A DNA stretch of 64,000 nt from Pseudomonas protegens CHA0 (lineage in GTDB: Bacteria; Pseudomonadota; Gammaproteobacteria; Pseudomonadales; Pseudomonadaceae): assembly GCF_000397205.1 (NCBI RefSeq), contig NC_021237.1, positions 745,001 through 809,000 on the forward strand, given 5' to 3'. A program made the translations under genes and the position numbers. The stretch's first letter is position 1, and each line of letters opens with the position of its first letter. The notes beneath the pieces are model-generated. The model had not been told where the DNA came from. It searched no databases and saw only the letters and a program-made list of their open reading frames with translations. Of the stretch, positions 9,343-17,959 are shown one piece after another.

Positions 9343-10127
9343 GGTTGGGTGATCCAGGTGATTCGTGGGTAGCCGGACAGGGGATGGGCGTCGATCAGCG
9401 CCTCGACGCCGAAGACGTTGCGCAGCAACTCGACGGTGAGCACCTCGCCGGGCGTGCCGCTGGCGACGATGCGCCCATGGTCGAGGACATACAGGCGGTC
9501 GCAGAAGGCTGCGGCCAGGTTCAGGTCGTGGATGCTCGCCAGGGTACCGATGCCCAGGCGCTTGACCCGCTGCAGCAACTCCAGCTGGTAGCGCGGGTCG
9601 AGGTGGTTGGTGGGCTCGTCGAGGATCAGCAACTGGGGTTGCTGGGCCAGGGCGCGGGCCAGGATCACCCGCTGTTTCTCACCGCCGGACAGGGTGGCGA
9701 AGGCGTGATCCTCGAAGCCCAGCAGGCCCACCGATTCCAGGGCCTCGCGGGCGATGCGCCGGTCGTCCTGGGTGTCGCCGTCGAACAGGCCCTTGTGCGG
9801 GGTGCGGCCCATGGCGACCACCTCCTGCACGGTCAGGCCGAAGGCGTCGGGAAACTCCTGGAGGACCACGGCGATGCGTTGCGCGCACCAGCGCGGCGAC
9901 TGCTTCCACACATTCTGATGCTCAAGCTGCACCTCGCCCTGCTGCGGCTTGCTGAAGCGATAGGCGCAGCGCAACAGGCTGGTCTTGCCGCTGCCGTTGG
10001 GCCCGATCAGGCCGACGAACTCGCCGGCCGCCACCTGCAGGCTGGCCTCACGCAGTTGGAACTGGTGGTGGCAGTGGCCCTGGCCCAAGGGTGTCCAGGC
10101 CAGGTTGGTGAGGTTCAGCGAGGTCAT
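9339..10127 (-). CDS. ABC transporter ATP-binding protein (FepC/BtuD type)
   Basis: This 262-residue ATPase energises the FecCD-type importer. Walker [10 protein letters not shown] is near residue 43, signature LSGGEKQRV near 150, Walker [13 protein letters not shown] near 170, and the switch histidine is in [11 protein letters not shown]. It follows the TonB-dependent receptor by about 40 bases and overlaps the binding-protein gene. The amino-terminal [20 protein letters not shown] carries a His/Cys cluster of uncertain meaning. Confidence 0.92.
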   Translation of the reverse strand: MTSLNLTNLAWTPLGQGHCHHQFQLREASLQVAAGEFVGLIGPNGSGKTSLLRCAYRFSKPQQGEVQLEHQNVWKQSPRWCAQRIAVVLQEFPDAFGLTVQEVVAMGRTPHKGLFDGDTQDDRRIAREALESVGLLGFEDHAFATLSGGEKQRVILARALAQQPQLLILDEPTNHLDPRYQLELLQRVKRLGIGTLASIHDLNLAAAFCDRLYVLDHGRIVASGTPGEVLTVELLRNVFGVEALIDAHPLSGYPRITWITQP

Positions 10128-10168
10128 GCCGTATCCGTGTGGTCCCCGCGCGGTGGCCGCAGGTGAGG

Positions 10169-12298
10169 TTAAAAGGTGTAGTCAGCGGTGACGAAGAACG
10201 AGCGCGGCTCGCCGAGTATCCATTGCTGGCCGTCATTGTATTGGCTTTGCGCGTACTGGCGGTCAAACAGGTTGTTCAATTGCAGGCCCAGGGTGGTGCT
10301 GGGCAGGGCTTTCCACGACAGCGCGGCATCCACCACGGTGTAGCTGGGCAACTGATTCCGGTTGGCCATGTCGGCGTAGCGTGCGTCTACGTAGCGCACT
10401 CCGGCGCCGGCCCGCAGGTCATCGTCGAGGGCCTTGCTCAGCCACAGGTTGGCGGTGCGCCGGGGCACGTCCACCGGGCGCTTGCCGTCGCGGGAGACCT
10501 GCACACCGTCGACGTCCTGCTGGAAGTCGTCGTACCGGGCGCGAACGATGGCGGCGTTGGCCTGCAGTTGCCAGGCGCGGGGCAGTTGCAGGTCCAGGCT
10601 GGCTTCCAGGCCGTTGGAGGATTGCTGGCCCACCTGCTGTTTCAGGTCCGGGTCGCCCGGGACATCGGTCAGCAGCTTCTTCTTGACGATGTGGTAGGCC
10701 GCCAGGGTCCATTCGCCGCGCTGGTCCCAGAACATCTGCTTGAGGCCGATCTCGGTCTGCCTGGCGCTGGAGAGGTCGAATTGCTGCTGGCTCTTGCTCA
10801 GGGAAATCAGCCCGCCGACACCGTCGGTGCTGGTGGAGTACTGGCCATAGAGGGAGGTGTCCGGGGTCACCGCAAACACCAGCCCGGCCTTCCAGTTGTT
10901 ACCGGTCAGGGTCTTGTCGCTTCGGCTGTCGTCCTTCAAGTCATCGCGATCAATATGCACGTAGTCGCGGCGCACACCGCTCACCAGGGACCAGCGCTCG
11001 CTGAGCTGCAGGCGGTTTTCGGCGAACACCGACATCTGCCTGGTGGTGGTCTTGAACTGGTCGCGGTAGGGGCTGTCGCTGGCGAAGTCGTCCGGGGCCG
11101 GATGGTACAGGTCCACCGGCTGACCGTTGCTGAAGCTGTCGATGAAGGGCGAGTTGCTCTTCATGTGGAAGCGGATGCGGTTGTAGTCGACCCCGGTCAG
11201 GGTCTGGCTGTCGAGGCCCAGCAGCGAGTGCTTGAAGGTGAAGGTCTGGCGGTCGCCGACCTGTTCCTGCTGGTGACCGATGCCGAAGTTGCCGCTGCGG
11301 GTCAGTTGCCGGCCCAGGCTGTTGAAGTTGTAGCTCTCGGCGTTCTGCCAGCGGCGCTGGGCCTTGAGGTAGTACAGCTCGTTGCTGGCGCTGAGGTTGT
11401 CGGAAATCTGCCATTGGCTGGTCAGGCGGGTCCACTGGTCGTTGTAGTGCTGCTTGTCGTTGCCGACGTTGTAGTTCTTGTCCCGCAGGCTCTTGTGTAA
11501 ACGCCCGTCGATCAGCGGCGTGCCGAAGTAGTTCATCGGGTTCTGGTCGCCGTAGTCGTGGGCCAGGGTGAAGGCCAGGTCGTCACGGGCCTGCCAGCGC
11601 AGGGCAGCGCTGACGAAGTCGCCGGAGGAATCGCCCCGGTCGATCCAGCCGTTGCTGCGTTCGCGGTTGAGGTTGAGCCGGTAGCTCAGGGTGTCGCTCA
11701 GGGAGCCGCCGCTGTCCAGGGCCTGCTGCTGGCGATCGAAGGAGCCGTAGCCCAGGCGCAGGTGGTTTTCGATTTCGCCGCTGAACGGCTTTTTCGCAAC
11801 GGTGTTGATCACCGCACCGGTGGCGCCTTCGCCGTACAGCACCGAGGCCGGGCCGCGCAGCACGTCGACCCGCTCCACCGCCCAGGTGTCCACCGGGAAG
11901 GTCACGGTGCCCATGCCGGTGTACATGCGGTTGCCGTCATACAGTTGCATCACCGAGCTCTGCCCGGTAAAGCCCCGTGCCGACAGCGAGGTGCCGCCGT
12001 CGCCCGGGGTGCCGGTGCGGCTGATGCCGGCGCTGCGCGATACCGCGTCCTGGATGCTCCGATCGCCCCGGGCGCGGATTCGATCGCCGCTCAGGCTGTC
12101 GGTGCTGGCCGGGGTTTCCAGGGCGCTCAGGCCCAGGCGCGAACCGGCGCTGGTGGGGGTGGCCAGGCTGATGCTGTCGTCGGCTTCGCTGGCGGCGGCG
12201 GAGATGGTGCCGGTGGGCAGGGTCAGGGCGGAGTCGTCGGCCTGGGCCGGGGAAGTCAGGGCCATCAGGCAGAGGCTGGGCAGCAGGTACTTGTTCAT
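10169..12298 (-). CDS. TonB-dependent outer-membrane receptor, probably zinc/zincophore
   Basis: This is a 709-residue outer-membrane receptor. It has a signal peptide (residues 1-20, ending SPAQA), a plug domain with GDRSIQDAVSRSAGI, QLYDGNRM and VERVDVLRGPASVLYGEG, and a beta-barrel ending in the usual aromatic terminus (VTADYTF). It resembles FhuA/FecA-class siderophore receptors, so naive annotation would say iron. However, two overlapping Zur-like boxes lie 75-95 bases upstream, and the locus matches the zinc-responsive PA2911-PA2914 arrangement from memory. It heads the operon with the ATPase, binding protein and permease. Receptor identity is certain, ligand is inferred. Confidence 0.9.
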   Translation of the reverse strand: MNKYLLPSLCLMALTSPAQADDSALTLPTGTISAAASEADDSISLATPTSAGSRLGLSALETPASTDSLSGDRIRARGDRSIQDAVSRSAGISRTGTPGDGGTSLSARGFTGQSSVMQLYDGNRMYTGMGTVTFPVDTWAVERVDVLRGPASVLYGEGATGAVINTVAKKPFSGEIENHLRLGYGSFDRQQQALDSGGSLSDTLSYRLNLNRERSNGWIDRGDSSGDFVSAALRWQARDDLAFTLAHDYGDQNPMNYFGTPLIDGRLHKSLRDKNYNVGNDKQHYNDQWTRLTSQWQISDNLSASNELYYLKAQRRWQNAESYNFNSLGRQLTRSGNFGIGHQQEQVGDRQTFTFKHSLLGLDSQTLTGVDYNRIRFHMKSNSPFIDSFSNGQPVDLYHPAPDDFASDSPYRDQFKTTTRQMSVFAENRLQLSERWSLVSGVRRDYVHIDRDDLKDDSRSDKTLTGNNWKAGLVFAVTPDTSLYGQYSTSTDGVGGLISLSKSQQQFDLSSARQTEIGLKQMFWDQRGEWTLAAYHIVKKKLLTDVPGDPDLKQQVGQQSSNGLEASLDLQLPRAWQLQANAAIVRARYDDFQQDVDGVQVSRDGKRPVDVPRRTANLWLSKALDDDLRAGAGVRYVDARYADMANRNQLPSYTVVDAALSWKALPSTTLGLQLNNLFDRQYAQSQYNDGQQWILGEPRSFFVTADYTF

Positions 12299-12372
12299 CG
12301 GGACGGTGAATCACTTCTTCCAGAGGGTTGCCCGCAGCGGATGAGGCTGCGGGCGGGGATCTTACACCAGGC

Positions 12373-12393
12373 GTTATAAAGTAACATTATAAC
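12373..12393 (-). promoter_or_regulatory. two overlapping Zur-like operators over the receptor promoter
   Basis: A perfect inverted repeat has arms GTTATAA (12373-12379) and TTATAAC (12387-12393). It can be read as two 13-base boxes, 12373-12385 and 12381-12393, each matching GTTATANTATAAC at 10 of 12 fixed positions. On the minus strand the second box contains TATAAT, a plausible -10 element, so a bound repressor would block the promoter of the TonB receptor. The consensus is from established knowledge of Zur; binding here is inferred. Confidence 0.68.
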
Positions 12394-12453
12394 TGTGCGC
12401 GACTGAAGCGCGCGGAGTGTACAGAGCCCTCTGGAACGCGCATCTCGGCTGAT

Positions 12454-13836
12454 TCATGTTGAAGATGAGGCTGATTCAGGATCACGGTTCCAGCGCGATA
12501 GCAGCAGGCGGTCCAGCAGCCAGACCACGACCAGCGAAGCCCCCACCAGCGGGAAGGCCAGGGCCAGCAGGCCGATGACCAGCATTGCGGTCTTCCAGCG
12601 TGGCAGGTCGTGGCGCAGTGGGGGCACGCCGAGCCGGCCCTGGGGCCGTCGTTGCCACCACATGATGAGACCACTCACGGCGCCGAGCAGGATCATCAGG
12701 CACACCACCAGCACCAGGATCTGGTTGAAGCGCCCGAACATCTTGCCTTCGTGCAGCATCACTCCCAGCTCGGTGGCCCGGGCCACGTTGCTGTAGTCCT
12801 TCCAGCGCACATCGGCGAGCACCTGGCCGCTGTACTGGTCGACATGCACGGTGGCGTCGTGGCGCGGGTCGTCGGCGAATACGGCGATGGTGAATACCCC
12901 TGTCGCCGTGCTCGGCAGGGTGATGCTGTAGCCCGCTTCGACCTGGCGCTGACGGGCGATGTCCTGCACAGCCTGCAGGCTGATGGCGGGGGCGGCCGGA
13001 GCGGTATTGCCGGCGTTGTGGGCCATGTGCTCGGCGTGGTCGCCGGACATCGGCATGGGGGTGTTTTCCAGGGCCCAGGGCACGGTCTGGCGGCTGGCGC
13101 TGTTGAGCTCTCCGGCCTGCTGGTCGGAGGTCGGCACGTCGTTCCACATGGCCGCCGGAAAGCGGTTCCACAGGTCGGCGTACTGCTTGCCCCAGAAGCC
13201 GGTCCAGGTCATGCCGCTGAGCAGCATCAGCAGCAGGAAGGCCGAGCCCCAGAAACCCAGCACACCGTGCAGGTCACGCCAGAACAGGCGGCCGCGGGCA
13301 TTCCAGCGTGGCCAGAGTAGCCCGGCCGAAGACTTGCCCCGCGGCCACCACAGGTACAGGCCCGAGACCACCAGGACAATGCCCCAGCTCGCGGCCAGTT
13401 CCACCAGCCGGTCACCCGGGGTGCCGATCATCAGCTCGCCATGAATGGCCCGGGCCATGGCCTGCAGGTTGCCCTTGGCATCCTGCTCGCCGAGCACGTC
13501 GCCGTGGTAGGGGTCGATGAATACATTGAGTTCCTGGCCTTTGTGCTGCACCACGAACTGCGCGCTGCGCTCGGCATCCACAGGGGGCAGGTACTGCTTG
13601 ATATGGCCCTGGGGGTAGGCGGCCTGAACCCGTTGCAACAGCTCATCGGCGCTGAGGCTGTGGTGGGCGGCAGGCACCTTGAGCAGGCTGGGGTACATCA
13701 GCGGGTCCAGCTGCGGTTTGAACAGGTAGACGATGCCGGTCAGGGCCAGCATCACCATGAAGGGGGCGACGAACAGCCCGGCGTAGAAATGCCAGCGCCA
13801 GGCCAGGTTGTAGAAAGACACTTTGGGTCGGTTCAT
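12454..13836 (-). CDS. PepSY-domain inner-membrane protein, copper-operon member
   Basis: This 460-residue protein has four probable membrane segments (about residues 20-40, 145-165, 200-220 and near 375, with a last one near 425) and periplasmic PepSY domains (CSGQVLADVRWKDYSNVAR type motifs). The WHFYAGLFVAPFM amino terminus is the hallmark of this family, often annotated as iron-regulated or reductase-like. A Met/His cluster, TPMPMSGDHAEHMAHNAG, sits in a periplasmic loop near residue 265, which suggests copper contact. It follows the OprC-like receptor by 100 bases in the same direction. Role is probably reduction or handover of the imported metal, but this is inference. Confidence 0.85.
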   Translation of the reverse strand: MNRPKVSFYNLAWRWHFYAGLFVAPFMVMLALTGIVYLFKPQLDPLMYPSLLKVPAAHHSLSADELLQRVQAAYPQGHIKQYLPPVDAERSAQFVVQHKGQELNVFIDPYHGDVLGEQDAKGNLQAMARAIHGELMIGTPGDRLVELAASWGIVLVVSGLYLWWPRGKSSAGLLWPRWNARGRLFWRDLHGVLGFWGSAFLLLMLLSGMTWTGFWGKQYADLWNRFPAAMWNDVPTSDQQAGELNSASRQTVPWALENTPMPMSGDHAEHMAHNAGNTAPAAPAISLQAVQDIARQRQVEAGYSITLPSTATGVFTIAVFADDPRHDATVHVDQYSGQVLADVRWKDYSNVARATELGVMLHEGKMFGRFNQILVLVVCLMILLGAVSGLIMWWQRRPQGRLGVPPLRHDLPRWKTAMLVIGLLALAFPLVGASLVVVWLLDRLLLSRWNRDPESASSST

Positions 13837-13880
13837 CGGGGAAGGCTCCGCAGGGCTGTGGATCTTTTCTTATGGGGGCT

Positions 13881-13935
13881 GTTCGCCGGCAAGCCGGCTC
13901 CTGCGACAAGGAGACGGCGTGCCGGCGAAGGGGCA
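13881..13935. repeat. REP element between copper receptor and PepSY gene
   Basis: GTTCGCCGGCAAGCCGGCTCC (13881-13901) is a full REP core, and GTGCCGGCGAAGG at 13919-13931 is a shortened inverted partner. It fills most of the gap between the receptor stop and the PepSY start, inside what otherwise looks like one operon. Confidence 0.7.
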
Positions 13936-16068
13936 TCAGAAACTCAGGTCAACCTTGGTCCAGAGCGTGCGCCCCGGTTCCTTGATGGCTTGCGGGTCCG
14001 TCGCCGGGTAGCCGAAGCCGGCATTGCCCGCCAGGTTCAGGTGCTCGGCGTAGGCCTTGCCGAACAGGTTGTCGACCCCGGTGCTGAGCTTGAGGTTCTT
14101 GGTCACCCGGTAGGCGCCGTTGAGGGAGAACACGCCGAAGCCGCCGCTCTTGCCGAAGTCCTTGCCGACCACGTTGCCCTTGTTCAGGTCCACCCGGTTC
14201 TGCGCGGCGACCACGCGCCACAAGGCCCCGGCGCTCCAGTCGTCCTCGCTGTAGGTCAGGCCCAGGCGCGCGTCCAGCGGCGGCATCTGTGGCAGGGCCT
14301 TGCCGTCGCTGCTGTTCTTGCCCCAGGCGTAGGCCAGGGTCGCGTCGGCTTTCCAGTTGGAGGTCAGCTTGTAGGCCGCGCCCAGTTCGCCGCCCATGAT
14401 CCGGGCGTCGATGTTCTCGGCCCGAGAGGTGCTCATGCCCATCATTTTCGAGTTGTAGTCGAAGAGGATGTAGTCGCGCACCTGGCCGATGTAGCCCGAG
14501 GCCCAGGCTTCCAGGTCTTCACCCTGGTATTGCAGGCCGAAGTCGAGCTGGGTGGTCTTTTCCGGCTTGATCGAATCGAAGGCGTTCACCGAGCCGGCCG
14601 GGCCCATTTTCGGCGAGAACAGCTCCCAGTAGTCGGGGAAGCGCTGGGTGTGGCCAAGGCCGACGTAGAGCGTGGTCGGGCTGTCGGCCAGGTCATGCTC
14701 GTAGCGCACGAAGCCGCTGGGCAGGGTATCGGCCCGGGTGTCGCCGGCGGTGGGGTTGGAGCGGGTCATCATTCCCGAGCCGATGCTTTGTCGGTAGTCC
14801 TTGGCCGAGGCGCGGTCCAGGCGCGCGCCGGTGATCATGCGGTCACGCTCGGCGGCGTACCAGGTCAGCTCGCCGAAGGCCCCGTAGTTGTGGAAGTCGG
14901 CGTCCTTGGTGCGAGGCAGCTCCTTGTAGGTGTCGACGCCGCTGCTGGCGCGGTTGCGGTGTTCGTTGGTCTGGGCGTCCAGGCCGCCGATCAACTGCAG
15001 GTCGGCCCAGCGCCAGGTGGCCTTGATCCGCGCCCCGAGGGTGCGACGGTCGACGTTGGAGGCCATGGGGCCGGCCATCATTCCGGTGCCGGATGGGGTG
15101 CGCAGGCTGTAGTTGTCCATCACGTGGTCGGCGTAGTTGTAGTAGACCTGGGCCTCGACCTTGTCCAGCACCTCGCCAAGGTTGGACTTCTCGAAACGCA
15201 GGCCCAGGCTTTCGCGCTTGAATTGCGAGCCGTCCATGCCGCGCCCGGCGTAGCGGGCTTCGCCATCGCCCTTGCCGGCGGTGAGTTCCAGCAGGGTGTC
15301 GGCGTCCGGGGTCCAGCCCAGGGCCACGTCACCGTTCCACTTGTCATAGCGCGAGGCCACGGTGTCATTGTTGCCGTCGCGGTAGTCGTCGGCGTGGGCG
15401 GTGTTGCCGATCACCCGCACATAACCCAGGGGGCCACCGGCAGCGGCATCCAGGGTCTTGTCGAAGCGCCCGTTGGAGCCGGCCAGCAGGCTGGCATTGA
15501 CCCGGGTGCCGAGTTCGCCGAAATGTTCCGGTTCGCGCTCGAAAAGCACCGTGCCGGCCGAGGCGCCCGGGCCCCAGAGCACGGTCTGCGGGCCCTTGAT
15601 CACGGTCAGCCGGTCGTAGGTTTCCGGAGAGATATAAGAGGTCGGCGCGTCCATGCGGCCCGGGCAGGCGCCGAGCATCATGCCGCCGTTGGTGAGGATG
15701 TTCAGCCGCGAGCCGAACATGCCTCGCAGCACCGGGTCGCCGTTGGTGCCGCCGTTGCGTACCAGCGCAAAGCCGGGAATGGTCTTGAGGTAGTCGCCGC
15801 CGTCACTGGCCGGCACCGGCTGGCGCGGGTCCTTGGGGTTGGTGACCACGGTCAGGGGCGAGCTGGGGGCGATGGCGGTGATCACCGTCGGGCTCAGTTC
15901 GGTGCTGTGCCGGGAGTGGTCCGTTGCGGCATCGTCGGCCAGCGCCAGGGGCGTCAGCAGAGCGCCGCAGAGGACCGCGAGGGCGCGGTTGAAGTGCTGG
16001 CGCGCAGGGTTCAGGGCGAAGGTCTTGAGTGGCTGGGCAACGCCCAGGCGAGAGTCGGCAGAAAACAT
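13936..16068 (-). CDS. oprC: TonB-dependent copper receptor, OprC/NosA-like
   Basis: This 710-residue outer-membrane receptor of the TonB-dependent copper family has an extended leader whose signal peptide probably ends at LALA near residue 44. The plug contains GGDYLKTIPGFALVRNGGTN and LNILTNGGMMLGACPGRMDA. The C-x-x-x-M motif (Cys135, Met139) in the second corresponds to the copper-binding CxxxM known from OprC. I could not place the companion HxM with confidence. The barrel ends in LWTKVDLSF. Its neighbours are a PCuAC copper chaperone and two Met/His/Cys-rich DUF2946-type proteins, which supports a copper role. Confidence 0.9.
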   Translation of the reverse strand: MFSADSRLGVAQPLKTFALNPARQHFNRALAVLCGALLTPLALADDAATDHSRHSTELSPTVITAIAPSSPLTVVTNPKDPRQPVPASDGGDYLKTIPGFALVRNGGTNGDPVLRGMFGSRLNILTNGGMMLGACPGRMDAPTSYISPETYDRLTVIKGPQTVLWGPGASAGTVLFEREPEHFGELGTRVNASLLAGSNGRFDKTLDAAAGGPLGYVRVIGNTAHADDYRDGNNDTVASRYDKWNGDVALGWTPDADTLLELTAGKGDGEARYAGRGMDGSQFKRESLGLRFEKSNLGEVLDKVEAQVYYNYADHVMDNYSLRTPSGTGMMAGPMASNVDRRTLGARIKATWRWADLQLIGGLDAQTNEHRNRASSGVDTYKELPRTKDADFHNYGAFGELTWYAAERDRMITGARLDRASAKDYRQSIGSGMMTRSNPTAGDTRADTLPSGFVRYEHDLADSPTTLYVGLGHTQRFPDYWELFSPKMGPAGSVNAFDSIKPEKTTQLDFGLQYQGEDLEAWASGYIGQVRDYILFDYNSKMMGMSTSRAENIDARIMGGELGAAYKLTSNWKADATLAYAWGKNSSDGKALPQMPPLDARLGLTYSEDDWSAGALWRVVAAQNRVDLNKGNVVGKDFGKSGGFGVFSLNGAYRVTKNLKLSTGVDNLFGKAYAEHLNLAGNAGFGYPATDPQAIKEPGRTLWTKVDLSF

Positions 16069-16156
16069 AGATGTTCCATCGTTCGGTCTTGAATGACACG
16101 GCCGCAGGTACGCGTCTGTCGCGCTGACAGCCGGCCGTGTGAGATGAGCTGAAGAC

Positions 16157-16603
16157 TCAGGCGAAGAACGGTGGGGCGCGGGTCAGGGCGCCGGGGAACA
16201 CGGTCTGCCGGGCGTGGCCCAGGCGCGTGGCGGGGATCAGGAAATACGGTGTGGGCGGCGTGAACAGAGCGGCGAACGACAGCGCCGAAGGCAATGCAGG
16301 GCAATTGAACAGCAGGCTGCAATAGCCGCATTTTTCCCAGAGCACATGCTCTTCGCCCTGGGATCTGCCCTTCTGTGCGTGGTGCGGGCTTTCACCGTGG
16401 CAGCCGGGCGCAGCGTCGCCCATGTCCATGGAAACGGACATGTTCATCGGCATCGCGTGATCCATCGGCATCGACTGGGAAATCAGCGGGCCGATAAAGA
16501 TCATCAGCATGGCGAACAGGCTGATCCAGCTGCCGCGGCGGACTCCAGACGAGTCGCGGCGCGGCACGGACCGCCTGCGGCCAGGCGCGTGCGGGGCGTT
16601 CAC
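16157..16603 (-). CDS. DUF2946-like Met/His-rich protein of the copper operon
   Basis: This 148-residue protein starts at GTG 16603, followed by an Arg-rich amino terminus, one membrane segment or signal (residues 26-42) and then a striking Met/His stretch: SMPMDHAMPMNMSVSMDMG, followed by CHGESPHH and EKCGYCSLL. Such sequences bind Cu(I) in other periplasmic proteins. The GTG has no strong Shine-Dalgarno, so the true start may be further in, for instance near residue 20. It lies between the PCuAC gene and the OprC-like receptor gene on the same strand. The specific function is unknown; a copper-shuttling role is inferred from composition and context. Confidence 0.75.
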   Translation of the reverse strand: MNAPHAPGRRRSVPRRDSSGVRRGSWISLFAMLMIFIGPLISQSMPMDHAMPMNMSVSMDMGDAAPGCHGESPHHAQKGRSQGEEHVLWEKCGYCSLLFNCPALPSALSFAALFTPPTPYFLIPATRLGHARQTVFPGALTRAPPFFA

Positions 16604-16622
16604 GGAGAGGGCCGGTCAGTGC

Positions 16623-17117
16623 TTACTGGGCGTGCATATGCCCTTGCATGGCGTCCGGCGCCTGCTTCTGCACCGCCACTTCGACCGTGACGTCACCGGC
16701 TTTTTCAAAGTGCAGGGTCAGCGGAAAACGCTTGCCGTCGGTGAGCAGGCTGCGGTCCTTGAGCTCCAGCAACATCACGTGGTAGCCCATGGGGGCGAAG
16801 GTCGCCTCGCCACCTGCGGGCACCGCTACCTTGGCCACTTGTTGCATCTTCATCATGTCGCCTTGCTTGACGTGCTCGTGCAACTCGGCCTTGCCGGCGA
16901 TCGGCGAGTCGACGCTGAGCAGGGTGTCGGCGTTCTTGCCCGGGTTGTGCACCACGAAGTACGCGGCCACGGTGGGCGCGTTCGGCGGCAGTTCCTGAGA
17001 CCAGGGATGGGCGATCTGCAGGTCACCGGCCTTGTAGTCGTGGGCGGTGGCGAAACAGGCAGGCAGCAGCAGTGCGGCCAGCAGCAGGGATTGCTTGACC
17101 AGGGATGGTTTGGACAT
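16623..17117 (-). CDS. periplasmic copper chaperone PCu(A)C
   Basis: This 164-residue periplasmic protein has a signal peptide of about 25 residues ending TAHA-like (CFATAHD). The PCu(A)C copper ligands are all present at the canonical spacing: His80, ten residues, Met91, twenty-one residues, His113-x-Met115. The carboxy terminus MQGHMHAQ offers more ligands. PCu(A)C proteins deliver Cu(I) to Sco or directly to cytochrome oxidase subunits. Here it is embedded in a receptor operon, so it probably receives copper brought in by the OprC-like receptor. I start at ATG 17117, which has AGAA upstream and gives a clean signal peptide. Confidence 0.93.
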   Translation of the reverse strand: MSKPSLVKQSLLLAALLLPACFATAHDYKAGDLQIAHPWSQELPPNAPTVAAYFVVHNPGKNADTLLSVDSPIAGKAELHEHVKQGDMMKMQQVAKVAVPAGGEATFAPMGYHVMLLELKDRSLLTDGKRFPLTLHFEKAGDVTVEVAVQKQAPDAMQGHMHAQ

Positions 17118-17166
17118 GTGAGTTCTCCAGAACGATTCAAAGACGCAGATCACTTGCGAAAGGGAA

Positions 17167-17565
17167 TCATGCCAGAGGCGGGGCACCGGGGTTCAGGCTG
17201 GGCCATTGCTGGCGCAGGGTGAGCCGTTCTACCTGCGGTTGCGGTGCGCCCGGCTGGACTGCGAAGCGGGTGAAAGACAGCTGGGGAACGTGCCCGGGCA
17301 AGGCCACCAGCGGCGGCGAGCCGGAGCAGCACCAGCAGTGCTGCATGGTGGAATGGTCGTCGTTCTGCGGCGCTTGCTGATCGAGCTTGCCCAGGGAAAT
17401 GGCCACCAGCTTGGTGCCGGTGGAGGAGCAGAAGCTGCCCCACAGCAGTTGCTCGTCCAGCCCCGAATCGCTGCGCTGCATGGCCCCGGAAAGCGGCATG
17501 GCAAGCATGTTGAACAGCACTGCGAAGCAGGCGATCCAGGCAAATGCGAGCCGTTGTCGGGACAT
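17167..17565 (-). CDS. DUF2946 family protein, first gene of the copper operon
   Basis: This 132-residue protein has an amino-terminal signal or membrane segment (residues 8-27, FAWIACFAVLFNMLAMPLSG) and the cysteine cluster HCWCCSGSPP near residue 76 typical of DUF2946. DUF2946 genes commonly accompany TonB-dependent copper receptors in proteobacteria; the biochemical role is not known. It appears to head the operon, with a long palindrome about 20-50 bases upstream. Start ATG 17565. Confidence 0.82.
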   Translation of the reverse strand: MSRQRLAFAWIACFAVLFNMLAMPLSGAMQRSDSGLDEQLLWGSFCSSTGTKLVAISLGKLDQQAPQNDDHSTMQHCWCCSGSPPLVALPGHVPQLSFTRFAVQPGAPQPQVERLTLRQQWPSLNPGAPPLA

Positions 17566-17585
17566 GGTGGGCGATCCGTCGGTTG

Positions 17586-17616
17586 AGCGATCAGGCGGGT
17601 ATTTAGCCTGATCGCT
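17586..17616. promoter_or_regulatory. 11-bp-arm palindrome upstream of the copper operon
   Basis: The arms AGCGATCAGGC (17586-17596) and GCCTGATCGCT (17606-17616) are perfectly complementary with a 9-base spacer GGGTATTTA. It starts 21 bases before the first start codon of the copper operon. It has no following T-run on either strand, so a terminator is unlikely. It could be an operator or a 5' untranslated hairpin. The AT-rich spacer contains TATTTA, which might be part of a -10 region. Confidence 0.5.
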
Positions 17617-17626
17617 GTGGATAAGT

Positions 17627-17648
17627 AAAAAAACACCGTGTGCGGTGT
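17627..17648 (-). terminator. rho-independent terminator of the toxin-antitoxin pair
   Basis: On the minus strand a stem ACACCG-CACA-CGGTGT is followed by seven T residues, 18 bases after the stop codon of the antitoxin gene. This is a textbook intrinsic terminator and isolates the toxin-antitoxin transcript from the copper operon. Confidence 0.85.
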
Positions 17649-17665
17649 GGTGTCGCAGGAGCGGT

Positions 17666-17956
17666 TCAGGCGTTGCTGACGTTGATCTTCAACCCCAGGG
17701 CCTTCATCACCTTGATGATAGTCGCGAACTCCGGGTTGCCCTGGCTGCCGAGGGCCTTGTACAGGCTTTCGCGGCCCAGGCCGGTGTCACGGGCGACCTG
17801 GGTCATGCCGCGGGCACGGGCGATGTCGTTGAGTGCGGCGCGGATCAGCACGCCGTCGCCGGTGTCTTCCTCGAAGCAGGCGTTGAGGTAGGCGACCATG
17901 TCTTCAGGGGTCTTGAGGTACTCCGCCGCGTCGAAGCGGGTCACTGGGGTGCGCAT
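17666..17956 (-). CDS. antitoxin, HigA-type XRE-family regulator
   Basis: This is a 96-residue DNA-binding protein of the 'addiction module antidote' family: an amino-terminal DAAEYLKTPEDMVAYLNACFE segment that contacts the toxin, then a helix-turn-helix ARGMTQVARDTGLGRESLYKAL and GNPEFATIIKVMKALGLKI. It neutralises the toxin encoded immediately upstream and probably represses the operon. Order is toxin first, with 3 bases between the two genes, as in higBA systems. A strong terminator follows. Confidence 0.88.
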   Translation of the reverse strand: MRTPVTRFDAAEYLKTPEDMVAYLNACFEEDTGDGVLIRAALNDIARARGMTQVARDTGLGRESLYKALGSQGNPEFATIIKVMKALGLKINVSNA

Positions 17957-17959
17957 GTT

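Noticed and set aside
12299..12453. Fur box before the TonB receptor
   Set aside because: The palindrome does not fit GATAATGATAATCATTATC; it fits the Zur pattern better.
13441..16092. An 883-codon plus-strand frame opposite the copper receptor
   Set aside because: It is antisense to a clear TonB receptor, with the Val/Gly/His/Gln-rich composition typical of GC-rich antisense frames, and no domain.
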